Notes: a model not told the origin generated them from the letters alone. A DNA stretch of 64,000 bases from an uncultured Bacteroides sp. (GCA_947074205.1 CAMTOQ010000007.1:25270-89269); one strand, 5' to 3'; positions 9,337-18,936 are shown, counted from the first letter of the stretch. A program made the numbers and translations.

Positions 9337-9849
9337 ATGAAACTGATTAACGATACAATAGCAGAAACTGCAATAGCTTATTATAGCCAATACCCACAAA
9401 TGCGCGAAGATATACTACACACTCAGGAGGTAGCATCATTCGCAAGACTTATTGCCGTAAACGAGGGCTTAACTGAACGACAAACAGAGCTAATAGAGGC
9501 TGCTGCATGGCTACACGACATAGGCTGTCCCCGCGCCAAGGAGGAGTGCGGTAACTCATTGCCGGCTAACCAACAACGAGTGGGACGTGTCGTTACTGAA
9601 GAGTTACTAAGGGATACAAACATTCTGACTCTTGATGAAAAGAAGTGGCTTGCTGATGTGGTGGGTACACATCACCAATTTCAATCGGCCATCGACTTAC
9701 ATTTTGAACCTCTTTTTGAAGCCGATCTCATTGTGAACCTTCTTTCGGGCTATTATACAATGGACAAGGCTCCAACTTTCTACAAGAATATGATGACTAC
9801 AGAAAGCGGGAAACATTTGTTCAAAACCTTAATCAAGTTTGAAGAATAG
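9337..9849 (+). CDS. HD-domain phosphohydrolase-like protein
   Basis: 170 residues. The metal-binding HD-domain pattern is visible: His28 (DILHT), the His60-Asp61 doublet in WLHDIGCP, His112 (GTHHQ) and a later Asp in EADLIVN. HD proteins are metal-dependent phosphohydrolases acting on nucleotides or cyclic nucleotides; the substrate here cannot be deduced. It is a soluble cytoplasmic protein. The ATG is 31 bp after a good -7 box. The KilA-N gene follows after 70 bp without a clear terminator. Confidence 0.8.
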   Translation: MKLINDTIAETAIAYYSQYPQMREDILHTQEVASFARLIAVNEGLTERQTELIEAAAWLHDIGCPRAKEECGNSLPANQQRVGRVVTEELLRDTNILTLDEKKWLADVVGTHHQFQSAIDLHFEPLFEADLIVNLLSGYYTMDKAPTFYKNMMTTESGKHLFKTLIKFEE

Positions 9850-9919
9850 GCAATGGTAGAGCAAATCTAAAAGCAAAATAGCAGACAGTGCTGATGAAAA
9901 ATACAATCTAAATACAACT

Positions 9920-10723
9920 ATGACAAAAATCAAAGTTCAAGATACAGAGGTAACGGTTATAAGCTATGATGACAAAGACTACATCTCGTTAACAGATATG
10001 GTTAGAAACATCGAAAATGGGTTATCCCTAATTGAGAAGTGGTTAAGAAATAAGAATACAATTGAGTTTCTAGGTATTTGGGAAGAGATGTATAACCCAC
10101 TTTTTAATTCCCCCGAATTCGAGGGAATTAAAAATGAAGCCGGACTTAATCGTTTTGTTCTTTCTGTAAAGCAATGGAACGAAAAGACAAATTCTAAAGG
10201 GTTAATTGCTAAAGCTGGACGCTATGGGGGAACCTATGCACATAAAGATATAGCCTTTGAGTTTGCCTCATGGGTATCTCCACAGTTTAAGTTATACTTA
10301 CTCAAAGAGTTCCAGCGTCTAAAAGAGCAAGAGCAGACTCAACTAAGTTGGAGCGCTAAGCGTGAGTTCTCGAAAATAAACTACCACATACACACCACTA
10401 CCATTAAAAACAATCTAATTCCCAGTGAAGTTACTCCTAAACAAGCAAGCATAATTTATGCAGATGAAGCCGATGTACTAAATGTAGCAATGTTTGGTAT
10501 GACCGCAAAAATGTGGAGAGAACACTATCCTGAACTGAAGGGGAATATAAGAGATTACACCTCAATCAATGAACTAATTTGTCTATCAAATATGGAAAGT
10601 TTAAACGCTGTCTTTATTGATCAAGGACTTTCCCAAGGAGAACGGTTGATTAAGCCAAATCAAATCGCTATTCAGCAAATGAAGGTTTTAGAAGATAGTA
10701 GCAATAGCAGTCTACTAAAATAA
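9920..10723 (+). CDS. KilA-N domain DNA-binding protein
   Basis: 267 residues. The N-terminal ~130 residues match the KilA-N domain: DYISLTDMVR, then EKWLRNKNTIEFLGIWEEMYN, a GRYGGTYAHKDIAFEFASWVSPQFKLYLLKEF core, then a coiled linker. KilA-N is a DNA-binding domain common in phages and large DNA viruses; chromosomal copies are often phage-derived or anti-phage-associated. The C-terminal half (residues ~150-267) is a conserved-looking extension of unknown role. It is more AT-rich than its neighbours. The ModF-like ATPase gene follows 9 bp later, so the two are probably co-transcribed. No other phage gene is nearby. Confidence 0.85.
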   Translation: MTKIKVQDTEVTVISYDDKDYISLTDMVRNIENGLSLIEKWLRNKNTIEFLGIWEEMYNPLFNSPEFEGIKNEAGLNRFVLSVKQWNEKTNSKGLIAKAGRYGGTYAHKDIAFEFASWVSPQFKLYLLKEFQRLKEQEQTQLSWSAKREFSKINYHIHTTTIKNNLIPSEVTPKQASIIYADEADVLNVAMFGMTAKMWREHYPELKGNIRDYTSINELICLSNMESLNAVFIDQGLSQGERLIKPNQIAIQQMKVLEDSSNSSLLK

Positions 10724-10732
10724 AATATTAAA

Positions 10733-12181
10733 ATGAAGACACTACTAGAGATTAAAAACGGAATTCCTCGCCACCCTCTTTACAGGATGAAAGAGCCTGT
10801 CAACCTAACAATAAATTATGGTGAACAGTTAGCAATTGTTGGACTAAATGGAAGCGGGAAAAGCCGATTAGTGGATATTCTCACTGGTCGCTGGCCAATG
10901 CCCGAAGAAGCAATGACTTATAACTTTGGAGCCGATGCGCCGAAGATGATGAGTGACAACATTAAATATATCGCTTTCCGAGACACCTATGGCGATGGTG
11001 AAAGTAGCTACTACCAACAACGTTGGAACTCCACAGCATTGGATGAACTACCGATAGTGAAAGATTTGCTTCCACCTACTGATAACTCCGAACTGCAAGA
11101 AAGACTTTTCGCACTCTTTGGACTAGAAGGGTTGCTAGAGAAAGCTATCATCACACTGTCGAGTGGCGAGATGCGCAAATTTCAACTCACTAAAGCACTG
11201 CTTGGCAGTCCACGATTGTTGATTCTTGACAATCCTTTTATCGGACTTGATGCAACAACTCGCGATTTACTACATCGACTTCTAGAGGATATCGTTCAGC
11301 AGCTATCTATACACATCATCCTGATTCTGGCCAAAAGTGATGATATTCCACAATTTATCACCCACGTGCTTCCTATTTCCGGCCTTATATGTGGGAATAA
11401 AATACCTAAGAGTGACTATCACTACATCAGCTACAAGGAGGTGGATCATATCTTACCCGAGGAAACGGAGAAACAGATAGCTAGAATTGAGAATAAGTCT
11501 TTCGACTTTAAAGGGAACGAGATTGTGAAACTCAATCAGGTTAGTATTCGCTACAACGAGCGCACCATTCTGAAAGAGCTTGACTGGACCATTAAGAGAG
11601 GTGAGAAATGGGCATTAAGTGGAGAAAATGGTGCGGGTAAATCCACCTTACTAAGTCTTGTTTGTGCCGACAACCCACAAAGTTATGCTTGCAATATTGA
11701 GTTGTTTGGACGTAAGCGCGGGTCGGGAGAAAGTATTTGGGACATCAAACGTCACATCGGTTATGTCAGTCCAGAAATGCATCGTGCCTACAAAAAGAAT
11801 ATACCGGCTGTGGAGATTGTGGGCAGTGGACTTTATGACACTGTGGGGCTATACAAAACGATGCGACCTGAAGACAAGGAGGTTTGCGAGCAATGGCTCA
11901 ATATCTTCGGTGTGGCTGGCCTCAGCGCTACACCCTTCTTACAATTGTCTAGCGGCGAGCAACGATTGGTGCTACTGGCACGTGCTTTTGTAAAAGACCC
12001 CGCTTTGCTCATCTTAGACGAGCCACTACACGGACTAGACTTAAAGAATCGTAAACTGGTAAAGGAGATTATCGAAGCTTTTTGTCACAGAAAAGACAAG
12101 ACTCTAATTATGATAACGCATTATGAAGAGGAGTTGCCGGGATGCATTACACATCGCAAACATCTAAAGAAAAATGTGTAA
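10733..12181 (+). CDS. ModF-like tandem ABC ATPase
   Basis: 482 residues with two ABC ATPase domains and no membrane segment. Walker A motifs are GLNGSGKS (near residue 38) and GENGAGKS (near residue 298). Signatures are LSSGEMRKFQL and LSSGEQRLVLL, and Walker B motifs are LLILDNPF and LLILDEPL. Length and two-domain layout resemble E. coli ModF (PhrA), a putative molybdate-linked ATPase of unclear role. The Asn in place of Glu in the first Walker B (LDNPF) suggests the first domain may be poorly catalytic. It is the last gene before the trp promoter. Confidence 0.82.
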   Translation: MKTLLEIKNGIPRHPLYRMKEPVNLTINYGEQLAIVGLNGSGKSRLVDILTGRWPMPEEAMTYNFGADAPKMMSDNIKYIAFRDTYGDGESSYYQQRWNSTALDELPIVKDLLPPTDNSELQERLFALFGLEGLLEKAIITLSSGEMRKFQLTKALLGSPRLLILDNPFIGLDATTRDLLHRLLEDIVQQLSIHIILILAKSDDIPQFITHVLPISGLICGNKIPKSDYHYISYKEVDHILPEETEKQIARIENKSFDFKGNEIVKLNQVSIRYNERTILKELDWTIKRGEKWALSGENGAGKSTLLSLVCADNPQSYACNIELFGRKRGSGESIWDIKRHIGYVSPEMHRAYKKNIPAVEIVGSGLYDTVGLYKTMRPEDKEVCEQWLNIFGVAGLSATPFLQLSSGEQRLVLLARAFVKDPALLILDEPLHGLDLKNRKLVKEIIEAFCHRKDKTLIMITHYEEELPGCITHRKHLKKNV

Positions 12182-12226
12182 TACCAACAAAAAACATTCA
12201 CCTCAGAAAAAAAGAGTAAGTTATTG

Positions 12227-12258
12227 TTTGGTATTTAAAACAGAGTGTTTATATTTGC
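12227..12258 (+). promoter_or_regulatory. trp operon promoter
   Basis: -33 TTTG (12227-12230), a 19-bp spacer, then the -7 box TATATTTGC (12250-12258): a full match to the Bacteroidota primary promoter. Transcription would start just upstream of the leader peptide at 12285. Confidence 0.85.
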
Positions 12259-12284
12259 CACATAAACAAAAGAATTTGTAAGCA

Positions 12285-12347
12285 ATGAAAAGATTAATAG
12301 CTAATACATTTGGTTGGTGGCGCCTGTTACAACTCCATGAGTCGTAA
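12285..12347 (+). CDS. trpL: trp operon leader peptide with tandem Trp codons
   Basis: A 20-residue open frame with two adjacent Trp codons (residues 11-12, in FGWWRL). It lies between the trp promoter and an intrinsic terminator, the layout of a ribosome-mediated attenuator. Stalling at TGG TGG when Trp-tRNA is scarce would favour an antiterminator pairing downstream. It is too short to have a function other than being translated. Confidence 0.85.
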   Translation: MKRLIANTFGWWRLLQLHES

Positions 12348-12353
12348 GGGGAG

Positions 12354-12435
12354 CAGACCTGTATATATAGCTATCATATCTATTTTAATAAGATACTAAA
12401 GGTTCTGTCGCACTTGCGGCAGAATCTTTTTTTTT
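12354..12435 (+). promoter_or_regulatory. trp attenuator: antiterminator and terminator
   Basis: GGTTCTGTCGC (12401-12411) pairs with GCGGCAGAATC (12416-12426), with G-U pairs, and is followed by nine T residues: an intrinsic terminator before trpB. An alternative pairing is possible between CAGACCT (12354-12360) and AGGTTCTG (12400-12407) with one bulged base; this would sequester the terminator's left arm and act as antiterminator. Terminator and leader peptide are seen directly; the switch is inferred. Confidence 0.78.
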
Positions 12436-12476
12436 AAACCTATCTCAAAGTATAATCAGATTAAAATAATAAAAAT

Positions 12477-13673
12477 ATGGACTCTATGACTAAAAGTTAT
12501 CAAGTAGACTGCAATGGTTACTATGGAGAGTTTGGTGGAGCTTATATCCCCGAGATTCTTCATAAATGCGTAGAAGAGCTAAAACAGAACTATCTCAAAG
12601 TGATTGACGACGAAAGCTTTCAACGCGAATATCATCAATTGCTTCGCGACTATGTGGGGCGTCCTTCACCTTTGTTTCTTGCCAAGCGCCTTTCCGAGAA
12701 GTATGGATGCAAAATCTATCTAAAGCGTGAGGACTTGAACCATACGGGGGCACATAAGATTAATAATACGATTGGCCAAATATTGCTAGCGCAACGCATG
12801 GGCAAAACTCGTATCATTGCCGAAACCGGTGCAGGTCAACATGGTGTGGCTACCGCTACAGTCTGTGCCTTAATGAATATGGAATGCATCGTCTATATGG
12901 GCAAAACGGATGTAGAGCGCCAGCACATCAATGTGGAGAAGATGAAGATGCTTGGTGCAAAAGTGGTGCCGGTAACATCGGGCAATATGACCTTGAAAGA
13001 TGCTACCAATGAGGCTATTCGCGACTGGTGTTGCCACCCCGCAGATACTTATTATATAATTGGCTCGACTGTTGGTCCACATCCCTACCCAGATATGGTG
13101 GCACGACTACAATCAGTGATCAGCGAAGAGATAAAGAAACAACTTCTGGAGAAAGAAGGCCGCGACTATCCCGACTACCTGATAGCTTGCGTAGGTGGAG
13201 GTAGTAATGCTGCCGGCACAATCTATCATTATCTAGATGATGAGCGCGTAAAAATAGTTCTTGCAGAAGCAGGAGGTAAAGGCATAGAAACTGGGATGAC
13301 AGCAGCCACTATTCAACTAGGCAAAATGGGAATCATACACGGTGCATGCACTTTTGTAATGCAGAATGAAGATGGCCAGATTGAAGAGCCCTACTCTATT
13401 TCGGCAGGATTGGACTATCCGGGAATTGGTCCTATGCACGCATATCTGGCTAATGAACAGCGCGCTAGTGTGTTTGCGGTGAACGATGACGAAGCGATAC
13501 GCGCTGCCTACGAACTTACTAGTCTAGAGGGTATCATTCCTGCCTTAGAATCGGCGCACGCCATCGGTGTTTTGCAACAGATGAAATTTCAACCCGAAGA
13601 TGTAGTGGTGCTCACGGTATCGGGACGTGGCGACAAGGATATTGAGACCTATCTAAGTTATGAAAATAAATAG
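12477..13673 (+). CDS. trpB: Tryptophan synthase beta chain
   Basis: 398 residues, standard TrpB length. It joins indole and L-serine to L-tryptophan using PLP, in complex with TrpA. The PLP lysine is Lys94 in HTGAHKINN, the catalytic Glu is Glu116 in AETGAGQHG, and the phosphate-binding GGGSNA loop is present ([10 protein letters not shown]). It is the first structural gene of the operon, 40 bp after the attenuator T-run. Unlike the enterobacterial order, trpB is separated from trpA, which is last here; this is the usual arrangement in Bacteroides. Confidence 0.97.
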   Translation: MDSMTKSYQVDCNGYYGEFGGAYIPEILHKCVEELKQNYLKVIDDESFQREYHQLLRDYVGRPSPLFLAKRLSEKYGCKIYLKREDLNHTGAHKINNTIGQILLAQRMGKTRIIAETGAGQHGVATATVCALMNMECIVYMGKTDVERQHINVEKMKMLGAKVVPVTSGNMTLKDATNEAIRDWCCHPADTYYIIGSTVGPHPYPDMVARLQSVISEEIKKQLLEKEGRDYPDYLIACVGGGSNAAGTIYHYLDDERVKIVLAEAGGKGIETGMTAATIQLGKMGIIHGACTFVMQNEDGQIEEPYSISAGLDYPGIGPMHAYLANEQRASVFAVNDDEAIRAAYELTSLEGIIPALESAHAIGVLQQMKFQPEDVVVLTVSGRGDKDIETYLSYENK

Positions 13674-13724
13674 CTCACCACATCGAGGAAAATAGAAATA
13701 TACATATATATAATAGACAGAAAA

Positions 13725-15131
13725 ATGAAAACCTTTAATTATAAAACTCAAAGCAGACAGATGATAGGTGATATGCACACCCCTGTAAGTCTCTATCTAA
13801 AGGTACGCGATATGTACCCACAATCGGCACTAATGGAGAGTTCTGACTATCATGCCGATGAGAACTCGATGTCTTATATAGCACTTTGCCCACTGGCGAG
13901 TATTGGGGTGAACAACAAGGAAGTGACCACCACCTACCCCGATGGCTCAAGGCAAGTGGCAATGCTTAGTAAAGAGTTTAGCGTAGAGAAAGCGATGAAC
14001 AACTTTATCTCATCTTTTAAAGTCGAAGGAGAAGACAAAGCTGTTTGCGGTCTCTATGGCTACACCACTTTCAACTCGGTGAAGTATTTTGAGAATATCA
14101 AGATCAAGGAGAGCCACGATGAAGAAAACGATGCGCCCGATATTCTCTATATCTTATATAAATATATTATAGTATTCGACCATTTCAGAAATGGACTAAA
14201 ACTAGTAGAAATGCTAGGCGACGGAGAGATAAGCCAGCTTGACGAGTTGGAGTCGGTGATAGATAACCGAAACTTTGCTTCATATAATTTCGTGCTGAAA
14301 GGTCCCGTAACAAGCCCCATCACGGATGAGCAACACAAAGCCAATGTGCGCAAAGGTATAAAACACTGCTTGCGTGGCGATGTATTTCAGATAGTACTGT
14401 CTCGCCGTTTCATCCAACCCTTTATGGGAGATGATTTTAAGGTCTATCGTGCACTGCGTAGTGTCAACCCTTCTCCCTATCTATTTTACTTCGACTTTGG
14501 TGGCTACCGGATCTTTGGTTCATCGCCCGAAACACATTGCAAAATCGAAAATGGCAAAGCCTATATCGACCCAATAGCAGGAACAACTCGTCGCACTGGC
14601 GACCCTATAAAAGACAGGGAACTGACCGAAGCGCTATTGGCCGACCCGAAAGAGAACGCTGAACACGTGATGCTGGTGGATTTGGCACGCAATGACTTAA
14701 GCCGCAATTGTCACGATGTGCGAGTGGTGTTCTACAAAGAGCCACAGTATTATAGTCATGTCATTCACCTAGTGAGCCGTGTAAGTGGCACCCTTCACGA
14801 TGGCGCTGATCCGATGAAGAGTTTTATTGATACATTTCCTGCCGGCACATTAAGCGGCGCACCCAAAGTGAGAGCCATGCAGCTTATCAGCGAGATAGAA
14901 CCGCACAACCGTGGAGCATATGGTGGTTGCATCGGATTCATCGGACTGAATGGTGAGCTTAATCAAGCTATTACTATCCGAACTTTCGTGAGCCGCAACA
15001 ACGAATTATGGTTCCAAGCTGGCGGCGGTATTGTGGCCCACAGCGTAGAAGAAAACGAACTTCAAGAGGTTAACAACAAACTCGGTGCTTTGAAAAAGGC
15101 TATCGACTTAGCCGTAACTTTAAAAAACTAA
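13725..15131 (+). CDS. trpE: Anthranilate synthase component I
   Basis: 468 residues. The large subunit of anthranilate synthase converts chorismate and ammonia to anthranilate, the first committed step of the pathway. The N-terminal LMESSD segment (near residue 38) corresponds to the LLES feedback motif that binds tryptophan, so end-product inhibition is likely kept. The C-terminal chorismate-binding domain includes DPIAGTTRR, LVDLARNDL, FPAGTLSGAPKVRAM and a QAGGGIVAHS motif near the end. It is four bases from trpG, its glutaminase partner. Confidence 0.96.
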   Translation: MKTFNYKTQSRQMIGDMHTPVSLYLKVRDMYPQSALMESSDYHADENSMSYIALCPLASIGVNNKEVTTTYPDGSRQVAMLSKEFSVEKAMNNFISSFKVEGEDKAVCGLYGYTTFNSVKYFENIKIKESHDEENDAPDILYILYKYIIVFDHFRNGLKLVEMLGDGEISQLDELESVIDNRNFASYNFVLKGPVTSPITDEQHKANVRKGIKHCLRGDVFQIVLSRRFIQPFMGDDFKVYRALRSVNPSPYLFYFDFGGYRIFGSSPETHCKIENGKAYIDPIAGTTRRTGDPIKDRELTEALLADPKENAEHVMLVDLARNDLSRNCHDVRVVFYKEPQYYSHVIHLVSRVSGTLHDGADPMKSFIDTFPAGTLSGAPKVRAMQLISEIEPHNRGAYGGCIGFIGLNGELNQAITIRTFVSRNNELWFQAGGGIVAHSVEENELQEVNNKLGALKKAIDLAVTLKN

Positions 15132-15135
15132 ATCG

Positions 15136-15702
15136 ATGAAGATACTATTATTAGATAACTACGACTCTTTCACCTACAACTTGCTACACTTAGTGAAAGA
15201 GCTTGGCACAGAAGATGTGACCGTGGTGCGAAACGACCAAATAGAGCTCGATGAGGTAGAGCAGTATGACAAAATTATTCTTTCTCCTGGTCCGGGTATC
15301 CCCGAAGAAGCAGGTATGCTACTTCCCATCATCCGTCGTTTTGCGCCAACAAAGAAGATTCTTGGAGTATGTTTAGGACACCAAGCCATTGGCGAAGCTT
15401 TCGGAGCAAAGCTAACAAACTTGACAGAGGTGTTTCACGGCATTCAATCGGCTATTAAAGTATTGGATCACGAAGTTCTGTTCAAAGGTCTTGCCAATGA
15501 AATTCTAGTGGGAAGATATCACTCATGGGTGGTTGACAGAGAGGGATTACCATCATGTCTTGAAATAACTGCCGAGAGCCAAGAAGGACAAATTATGGGA
15601 TTGCGACACACTTCCTATCATGTGTATGGTATCCAATTTCACCCCGAATCGGTACTCACACCTAAAGGTAAAGAGATCATTCAAAACTTTCTGAATCTAT
15701 AA
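15136..15702 (+). CDS. trpG: Anthranilate synthase component II (glutamine amidotransferase)
   Basis: 188 residues, a class I glutamine amidotransferase with no TrpD fusion. It supplies ammonia from glutamine to TrpE. The catalytic triad is visible: Cys79 in GVCLGHQ, and His169 and Glu171 in IQFHPESVLT; the oxyanion motif is SPGPGIP. It may also serve para-aminobenzoate synthesis, as TrpG does in some bacteria, but nothing here shows that. It lies four bases after trpE and 18 before trpD. Confidence 0.95.
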   Translation: MKILLLDNYDSFTYNLLHLVKELGTEDVTVVRNDQIELDEVEQYDKIILSPGPGIPEEAGMLLPIIRRFAPTKKILGVCLGHQAIGEAFGAKLTNLTEVFHGIQSAIKVLDHEVLFKGLANEILVGRYHSWVVDREGLPSCLEITAESQEGQIMGLRHTSYHVYGIQFHPESVLTPKGKEIIQNFLNL

Positions 15703-15720
15703 TTAAATAAGATCATTAGT

Positions 15721-16716
15721 ATGAAAAATATATTATATAAACTGTTCGAGCACCAGTACTTGAATCGTGAGGAGGCTAATACAATCTTGCTAAACATAGC
15801 ACAAGGCAGATATAATGACGCACAGATAGCCTCGCTAATCACTGTATTTTTAATGCGTAATATCTCGGTAGAAGAGCTTTGCGGGTTCCGTGATGCACTA
15901 CTGGAAATGCGTACTCCCATCGCTCTAGACGACTATAAGCCGATAGATATTGTGGGAACCGGTGGCGATGGGAAAAACACATTTAATATCTCTACCGCCG
16001 CTTGCTTCACGGTAGCCGGTGCCGGCTTTCACGTAGTGAAACACGGTAACTACGGGGCAACCTCTGTGAGTGGAGCCAGCAATGTGATGGAAGAACACGG
16101 TATAAAGTTTACAGCCGATAATTACAAACTGCAACGCAACATGGAGGCTTGCAACATTGCCTATCTACACGCCCCCCTCTTCAATCCCGCGCTAAAAGCT
16201 GTTGCTCCTGTACGCAAAGCACTTGGAGTGCGTACCTTCTTCAATATGTTGGGGCCATTGGTAAACCCGGTATTACCTAAATATCAATTGCTTGGAGTTT
16301 ATAACCTTCCATTGCTTCGCCTTTATAATTACACCTATCAAGAGAGTCCTACAGAGTTCACTATTGTACATAGTATGGATGGCTATGACGAGATATCATT
16401 GACAGCCGACTTCAAGGTGGCTACACGTAGCAATGAAAAGATATATTCGCCCGAAAGTGTAGGCTTCAGAACTTACAACGAGAACGATCTTTATGGCGGC
16501 GATACTGTAAAAGAAGCGGCAACTATCTTCGATAACGTACTGGCCAACAAAGGCACAGAAGCTCAAAAGAATGTAGTTATAGTCAACGCAGCTTTTGCAA
16601 TTCGGACCATGCGAGCCGAGAAATCCATAGATGAGTGCATAGATTTAGCACGTCAGTCGTTAGAAGGTGGCAAAGCACAAGCTACATTCAAGAAATATGT
16701 AGAATTAAATAGTTAG
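15721..16716 (+). CDS. trpD: Anthranilate phosphoribosyltransferase
   Basis: 331 residues. It transfers the phosphoribosyl group of PRPP to anthranilate. The PRPP-binding glycine-rich motif GTGGDGKNTFNIST is present (near residues 78-91), followed by VKHGNYGATSVSGASNVME and the conserved FFNMLGPLVNP segment. It is shorter than the ~340 residues of many homologues but shows no internal deletion of motifs. It lies within the trp operon between trpG and trpC, separated by only 6 bp from trpC. Confidence 0.96.
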   Translation: MKNILYKLFEHQYLNREEANTILLNIAQGRYNDAQIASLITVFLMRNISVEELCGFRDALLEMRTPIALDDYKPIDIVGTGGDGKNTFNISTAACFTVAGAGFHVVKHGNYGATSVSGASNVMEEHGIKFTADNYKLQRNMEACNIAYLHAPLFNPALKAVAPVRKALGVRTFFNMLGPLVNPVLPKYQLLGVYNLPLLRLYNYTYQESPTEFTIVHSMDGYDEISLTADFKVATRSNEKIYSPESVGFRTYNENDLYGGDTVKEAATIFDNVLANKGTEAQKNVVIVNAAFAIRTMRAEKSIDECIDLARQSLEGGKAQATFKKYVELNS

Positions 16717-16722
16717 TTCATC

Positions 16723-17520
16723 ATGAAAAGAGATATATTATCGGAAATCATTGCCAATAAGCGCTTCGAAGTAGATTATCAGAAAAGGTTCATCCCGCTT
16801 GAGCAGCTGCAAGAGGGCATTGACAGCCTATCTCCTACTCGCTCCATGAAGAGCGCATTAGCTACTTCTCCAACGGGTATAATCAGTGAGTTTAAGAGAC
16901 GATCGCCCTCTAAGGACTGGATTTTTCGTGATGCAAAAATAGAGGAGATTATTCCCAGCTACGAATCAGCAGGAGCTTCAGCCCTGTCTATCTTGACAGA
17001 CGAAAAGTATTTCGGTGGATCAATGCGCGATGTACGCACAGCTAGACCCTTAACCCAACTACCTATCTTGCGCAAGGATTTTATAGTAGACGAATACCAG
17101 ATCTATCAGGCACGAGTAATCGGAGCAGATGCGATTTTGCTTATTGCCTCAGCGCTATCTTCGGATCGCTGTTTCGCATTTGCTCAAAAAGCTCATGAAC
17201 TTGGGCTGGAAGTATTGCTAGAGATTCATAGCGAGGATGAACTCGAACATATTAATGATGATATTGATATGGTAGGAGTAAACAACCGTAATTTGAGTAG
17301 CTTTCACACTGATGTAGCCAACTCTTTCCGACTATCGCAACTACTCCCAAAGGATAAAATATTAGTATCTGAGAGCGGACTGTCGCAACCCGAAACGGTT
17401 AGAGAATTACAAAAAGCCGGCTTTAAAGGCTTTCTAATGGGCGAAGCATTTATGAAGACACGCCAACCTGGCAAGGCTTTAGAAAACTTTATCGAGCACT
17501 TAAAAATAGAAGAGAAGTAG
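16723..17520 (+). CDS. trpC: Indole-3-glycerol phosphate synthase
   Basis: 265 residues, a single-domain (beta/alpha)8 barrel not fused to TrpF. It cyclises carboxyphenylamino-deoxyribulose phosphate to indole-3-glycerol phosphate. Conserved elements are SEFKRRSPSK (catalytic Lys in the first strand), LTDEKYFGGS, LRKDFIVDEYQ, GVNNRNL and VSESGL. It follows trpD by 6 bp and is followed by trpF after 2 bp, indicating tight translational coupling. Confidence 0.96.
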   Translation: MKRDILSEIIANKRFEVDYQKRFIPLEQLQEGIDSLSPTRSMKSALATSPTGIISEFKRRSPSKDWIFRDAKIEEIIPSYESAGASALSILTDEKYFGGSMRDVRTARPLTQLPILRKDFIVDEYQIYQARVIGADAILLIASALSSDRCFAFAQKAHELGLEVLLEIHSEDELEHINDDIDMVGVNNRNLSSFHTDVANSFRLSQLLPKDKILVSESGLSQPETVRELQKAGFKGFLMGEAFMKTRQPGKALENFIEHLKIEEK

Positions 17521-17522
17521 AT

Positions 17523-18146
17523 ATGGTGAATGATCAAATAGTAAAAGTATGCGGCATGCGTGATGGGGATAATATCAGCCAATTAGAAAATCTACCAATC
17601 GACATGATAGGCTTTATATTCTACAACAAATCGCCACGACTAATAACAGAGATGCCAAGCTATATGCCACAAAAGGCTAAGCGCGTTGGGGTATTCGTCA
17701 ATGAGGAGAAACAAAGTATCATTACTTATGCTGATAGATTTGATCTAGATTACATCCAGCTCCATGGCAACGAGTCTGCCGACTATTGCAAAGCATTGCG
17801 TAATCTAGAGTATAAGGTCATTAAAGCATTCTCCATATCATCAGCAAAGGATTTAGAAAACATTTATGAGTATGAACCCCACTGCGACCTGTTTTTATTT
17901 GATACAAAATGCAGAAACTACGGAGGGTCGGGCAACCAATTTGATTGGAACATACTACAAACTTACAAAGGTAAGAAGGGTTTTCTACTCAGCGGAGGAA
18001 TCAATCTCTATAGCACTAGGGCCTTAAAGGAGTTTAGCCACCCACGTCTCATTGGCTACGATCTGAACAGCCGTTTTGAAATCTCTCCAGGCAATAAAGA
18101 TGTGAACCGAATTAAAGAATTCATCGAAAAGTTACAACATAAATAA
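17523..18146 (+). CDS. trpF: Phosphoribosylanthranilate isomerase
   Basis: 207 residues. It catalyses the Amadori rearrangement of phosphoribosylanthranilate. The catalytic Cys10 is in VKVCGMRD; the general acid Asp is in FLFDTKCRNYGGSG; and the phosphate-binding FLLSGGI and DLNSRFE (in place of the usual DVSSGVE) segments are present. The last motif is altered from the common form, which is common in this phylum and does not remove a catalytic residue. It sits between trpC and trpA. Confidence 0.93.
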   Translation: MVNDQIVKVCGMRDGDNISQLENLPIDMIGFIFYNKSPRLITEMPSYMPQKAKRVGVFVNEEKQSIITYADRFDLDYIQLHGNESADYCKALRNLEYKVIKAFSISSAKDLENIYEYEPHCDLFLFDTKCRNYGGSGNQFDWNILQTYKGKKGFLLSGGINLYSTRALKEFSHPRLIGYDLNSRFEISPGNKDVNRIKEFIEKLQHK

Positions 18147-18162
18147 TTTAAGCTAAGAAATC

Positions 18163-18936
18163 ATGAATAGAATCAATTCCCTATTTAACAGCGATAAGAA
18201 AGAGCTATTATCGATATATTTCTGTGCTGGTGCACCAATCTTAGAAAATACTGCCAACGTCATAAAAACTCTTGAAGCAAATGGCGTGGATATGGTTGAA
18301 ATAGGTATACCATTTAGTGATCCTATGGCCGACGGAATCGTGATTCAAGATGCCGCTACTACAGCCTTGCGCAATGGGATGTCGTTAAAACTATTGTTCA
18401 GCCAACTAAAAGATATACGCAAAGATCTTAAAATTCCCTTAGTACTAATGGGCTATCTCAACCCCATCATGCAGTTTGGTTTCGAGAAATTCTGCCAAGC
18501 TTGTAACGAATGTGGTATCGACGGAGTAATCATTCCGGATTTACCTTTCGGTGACTACATGAAGTTTTACAAACCAATAGCCGAACAACATGACATAAGA
18601 GTTGTTATGTTAATCACACCCGAGACAAGCGAGGAGCGCATTCGAGATATCGACAAGCAAACCGAAGGATTTATATATATGGTATCATCGGCCGCCACAA
18701 CGGGTGCACAAGAAAGTTTTGAAAGCAAGAAGTTGGACTACTTTAAACGCATCAACGAGATGAATCTAACTAATCCTCGTATGATTGGTTTCGGTATTTC
18801 CAACAAAGAAACCTTCGATGCAGCCTGCCAATATGCGAGAGGTGGTATCATCGGTAGCAAATTTGTGAACCTTTTAAATGAAGAGAAAGATGCACAAAAA
18901 GCGATTAATCGTTTGCGTGATGCTATAAAGCAGTAA
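18163..18936 (+). CDS. trpA: Tryptophan synthase alpha chain
   Basis: 257 residues. It cleaves indole-3-glycerol phosphate to indole, which is channelled to TrpB. The catalytic residues Glu46 and Asp57 are in VEIGIPFSDPMADG; the phosphate-binding region around GFGISN near residue 208 is present. It is the last gene of the operon and is followed at once by a hairpin terminator. The short, slightly divergent N-terminus is typical for Bacteroidales TrpA. Confidence 0.96.
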   Translation: MNRINSLFNSDKKELLSIYFCAGAPILENTANVIKTLEANGVDMVEIGIPFSDPMADGIVIQDAATTALRNGMSLKLLFSQLKDIRKDLKIPLVLMGYLNPIMQFGFEKFCQACNECGIDGVIIPDLPFGDYMKFYKPIAEQHDIRVVMLITPETSEERIRDIDKQTEGFIYMVSSAATTGAQESFESKKLDYFKRINEMNLTNPRMIGFGISNKETFDAACQYARGGIIGSKFVNLLNEEKDAQKAINRLRDAIKQ

